Assembly (NCBI GenBank): GCA_026388495.1 | Contig: JAPLJQ010000408.1 | Span: 1-64,000, forward strand | Source of the DNA: Deltaproteobacteria bacterium | Lineage (GTDB): Bacteria > Desulfobacterota > Syntrophia > Syntrophales > UBA2185 | Direction: 5' to 3' | Length of the DNA: 64,000 nt | Shown here: positions 61,841 through 64,000 of the stretch, piece after piece | Layout: the number at the start of each line of letters is the position of its first letter | Numbering within the stretch: position 1 is the stretch's first letter | Notes under the pieces: generated by a model | Seen by the model: the letters and a program-made list of their open reading frames with translations, nothing else | Databases searched by the model: none | Told to the model about the DNA's origin: nothing | Translations under genes and position numbers: made by a program

Positions 61841-63229
61841 TCAGGTTTGCCTGAACCCCCTGAAGCTGCTGTCTCTTTCCAAGTATAACCGCTTCATTTG
61901 CTCTTCATATGACGAAAACTTTCTTTTCAAATAGTTTTGCAGGAGAATGGAATTTGCCTCAAAAAGACACTGGTGCACATCATCATCAGTAATGTCTGTG
62001 AAATTAATCGATATCAAGTCGGAGTTGATGTGTTTTGTTTCATAGAAATCTTCACAATCTTTCAACAAACCTCTTTCGATTGCATAATAATACAGGGGTG
62101 ATCCGGGATAAGGCGTAACCGGACGAATGGTGCGCAGATGTGTCCCATCATCGTATTTCAGCAGAAAATCGACTCCTTTTTTTAAGATTTCTTTATCTTC
62201 TCCTATATTTCCGAAAATGATATTGTATCCGGGACTGATACCGGCAGTGATCGTCTCCTCAATTCCGCGAATAATTTGTTTGGTTGTCAATGCCTTATTC
62301 ATGTTCTTCAATATTCGATCATCAAGTGATTCGATACCGTAGTTAATAAAAACGCACCCGGCCTGTTTCATCAAGTGAAGTACATTTTTTCGCGCGTAAT
62401 TCAGTCTTCCATTGCAATCCCATTTAATACTTATTTTATGCCTGATAAAATCATTGCAAAGGCTGATGGTCCTTTCCTTAGAAGACATAAGGAGTTCATC
62501 GCCAAATGTGATATGGGTGATACCATAATCCAACTTTAGGAGTTTGATTTCTTCAATAATGCTATCATTGCTTCGAGGGCGGAAACCTTCATCCATCCGG
62601 TAACAGAAGTTACATCTGAACGTACAGCCTCTACCCGAAAGCATTGGCATAACAAAATCAGAATTTGTACAGTGTGGCATTCGAAAGAGTCGATAATAAT
62701 TAATGGGGAATAATTCGTAAGCGGGGAGCGGGATGGTGTCTATGTCTTCGATTAATGGCCGGCGCTCATTTATTATGCACCGCTCGCCTTCTCTATAAGA
62801 AATACCTTTAACTTGATCCAGGCTACGCCTGCTTTTCAATGCCTCCAGCAATTCAATAACCGTAACTTCTCCTTCTCCCATTACGATCGCATCTGCACCG
62901 GTCTTCTTGAGGAAATATTCTGGTTCAGGTGTTGGACCGTGGCCACCGATAAGGTAAAAGGGTCGTTCTTTTGAGTGATTGATCGCTTCAGATATCTGAA
63001 GTGCCTTATGATATTGATAGTACCCTCCTATAAAGCTTAGGCCGACAATATCAAAAAAATTTTTATCAAGATAGTTTTTTAAGTGGCTTTCGGGATAATG
63101 GTGCACATCCTGATTGTAAATCTCAACATCGTATCCTTCTTTTCGGAGAATCGCAGCGATATAAGCCAATCCCTGCGGAAACCAATGGATGTAAGAATCA
63201 TTATCATAGACTATTAGCAATACCTTCAT
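61841..63229 (-). CDS. B12-binding-domain radical SAM protein
   Basis: A 462-residue enzyme: an N-terminal cobalamin-binding-like domain (about 1-140; FDIVGLSFIGGYYQYHKA, YLIGGHGPTPEPEYFL), radical SAM motif CTFRCNFC (about 202-209), and a barrel ending with GYNIIFGNIGEDKEILKK. It is a third member of the type seen at 25898 and 53205. It lies between the amidination set and the zinc-ribbon ORF, perhaps modifying the same sugar. The reaction is not predictable by eye. Confidence 0.9.
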   Translation of the reverse strand: MKVLLIVYDNDSYIHWFPQGLAYIAAILRKEGYDVEIYNQDVHHYPESHLKNYLDKNFFDIVGLSFIGGYYQYHKALQISEAINHSKERPFYLIGGHGPTPEPEYFLKKTGADAIVMGEGEVTVIELLEALKSRRSLDQVKGISYREGERCIINERRPLIEDIDTIPLPAYELFPINYYRLFRMPHCTNSDFVMPMLSGRGCTFRCNFCYRMDEGFRPRSNDSIIEEIKLLKLDYGITHITFGDELLMSSKERTISLCNDFIRHKISIKWDCNGRLNYARKNVLHLMKQAGCVFINYGIESLDDRILKNMNKALTTKQIIRGIEETITAGISPGYNIIFGNIGEDKEILKKGVDFLLKYDDGTHLRTIRPVTPYPGSPLYYYAIERGLLKDCEDFYETKHINSDLISINFTDITDDDVHQCLFEANSILLQNYLKRKFSSYEEQMKRLYLERDSSFRGFRQT

Positions 63230-63286
63230 TTTGAAACCTATTTAGGAAACGATAAATTTTCAGAAGGAGGATTCCTTACTGTTTTT

Positions 63287-63535
63287 TTACTTGAATATCT
63301 GATTAAATCGGAACCTGCATCGTATGAATTTATCGATATTCTTTTCAGGAATGATTAGTTTCATTTCAATGATTTCATCAGAATCACAATTTGGGCAATG
63401 CTCTTCGTGGCAAAGACAAATCTCCTGACATACTGAGCAAACACGGTAGATCCCTTGTTGGGAGATCATCGGTGAACTTTTTAATATTTTTATCCTGAAT
63501 TTTCTTTCTCTTTCTATCCAATCATCATAATTCAT
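63287..63535 (-). CDS. Small zinc-ribbon-like protein
   Basis: An 82-residue protein with a Cys-rich middle: RVCSVCQEICLCHEEHCPNC (about 31-50), giving several CxxC pairs, flanked by charged residues and a C-terminal RCRFRFNQIFK. Probably a structural zinc ribbon with an unknown role. It lies just after the partial second WbpG-like gene, and may be a helper of that pathway or an adapter. No family was recognised. Confidence 0.6.
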   Translation of the reverse strand: MNYDDWIERERKFRIKILKSSPMISQQGIYRVCSVCQEICLCHEEHCPNCDSDEIIEMKLIIPEKNIDKFIRCRFRFNQIFK

Positions 63536-63559
63536 TTGAGAATTCAGAATAATGGGTAT

Positions 63560-64000
63560 TCAGGAAACCTGATATTTCAGCTTCCATTCCCCTTCCACTT
63601 TCTCCCACAGATGCTTTGACCGCCAGCTATCAATGACCTCCCAGAAATAATCCTCAGATATATCGCAATACGCCAAGAATTCCTGAAAATGCTTTATGGG
63701 AAATTCAGCGTCATATTTATGCACCAATCTTACTCCCTCTTCCCTTGTGAGGTGCCCGTCGCGAATCTCATGTGCCGTATCGGAGGTCGCTCTGCCTATG
63801 CCAAATTTTATTAAAGCCAAATAGTAATGAAAGCCATCAAGCCTATCATCAAAGGAGGCATATTTAGAGTAAGTACCCTCATTTCGGTTGGGAAGAGCTT
63901 TGAAACCCGTGTTCTCAACACAATAATAATAATTTTCCTGAGGGGTCCACTTTTCATAATAGCTGAAAAAATGAACCTCAACGCCCATAGCATCAAGTTT
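63560..64000 (-). CDS. Second N-acetyl sugar amidotransferase (WbpG-like), C-terminal part
   Basis: The last 146 residues of a protein homologous to the C-terminal part of the WbpG-like enzyme at 59055-60281. Matching segments are YYEKWTPQENYYYCVENTGF against YYLKWTPQEAYYYAVENTGY, IKFGIGRATSDTAHEIRDGH against IKFGIGRTTEDASMEIRNNH, and a similar tail. The gene is cut by the window's right edge. The PP-loop is beyond the edge, so its activity cannot be judged here. Confidence 0.85.
   Translation of the reverse strand, partial: KLDAMGVEVHFFSYYEKWTPQENYYYCVENTGFKALPNRNEGTYSKYASFDDRLDGFHYYLALIKFGIGRATSDTAHEIRDGHLTREEGVRLVHKYDAEFPIKHFQEFLAYCDISEDYFWEVIDSWRSKHLWEKVEGEWKLKYQVS

Overview
The window looks like a chromosomal segment of an anaerobic Desulfobacterota (former Deltaproteobacteria, Syntrophus-like) bacterium. 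This is inferred from the adenylate kinase variant, the carbamoyltransferase/DUF5989/SxtJ set, the dispersed GTCATTCCGGC-type hairpins and the many B12-type radical SAM enzymes; nothing in the window proves the genus. No rRNA, tRNA, CRISPR array or intact insertion sequence was seen. LAYOUT. (1) 1-7.2 kb is GC-rich housekeeping DNA: the start of a membrane transporter, adk, a FmdB zinc ribbon, a PLP aminotransferase, acyP-ligA, a small unknown and a secreted DsbC-like protein with a textbook sigma70 promoter. (2) 7.3-23.3 kb, all minus strand, is a surface-polysaccharide locus with an ABC exporter (Wzm/Wzt). It holds four glycosyltransferase genes, one of them a GT2-GT4 fusion, an O-acyltransferase, a sugar epimerase/dehydratase, a carbamoyltransferase-DUF5989-SxtJ set behind its own promoter, an SGNH-type protein, and two methyltransferases. 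One methyltransferase ends in a long coiled coil, recalling WbdD-type chain terminators. (3) 23.3-28.2 kb is a junction zone. It holds phd-vapC, a fossil HigB-like toxin, a toxin-antitoxin pair whose toxin carries an amber codon, several REP-like inverted repeats including a perfect 26-bp palindrome, a DUF1566 protein, an ElyC/YdcF protein, a radical SAM protein, and a duplicated gene tail that suggests an insertion. (4) 28.2-64 kb, all minus strand and visibly more AT-rich, is a second polysaccharide locus that runs off the right edge and contains a Wzx-type flippase. HOW THE SECOND LOCUS WORKS. A three-gene set makes a UDP-2-acetamido-2,6-dideoxy-L-hexose; the reductase lacks a cupin domain, which favours L-QuiNAc over L-FucNAc. 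A WbpG-HisH-HisF set, plus the tail of a second WbpG, points to an acetamidino-sugar. Further genes encode glycosyltransferases, five methyltransferases (two with N-terminal zinc ribbons, one FkbM), three more radical SAM enzymes, a HisC-like aminotransferase, a Gfo/Idh/MocA oxidoreductase, and two CMP-sugar-synthetase-like proteins. The most unusual gene fuses a nucleotidyltransferase-like domain, lacking the normal CTP-binding signature, to a complete D-2-hydroxyacid dehydrogenase. It lies next to a 596-residue GT-B-like protein I cannot name. This is the best candidate for an undescribed surface-modification pathway. The second cytidylyltransferase gene contains an in-frame heptanucleotide repeat that could make it phase-variable.
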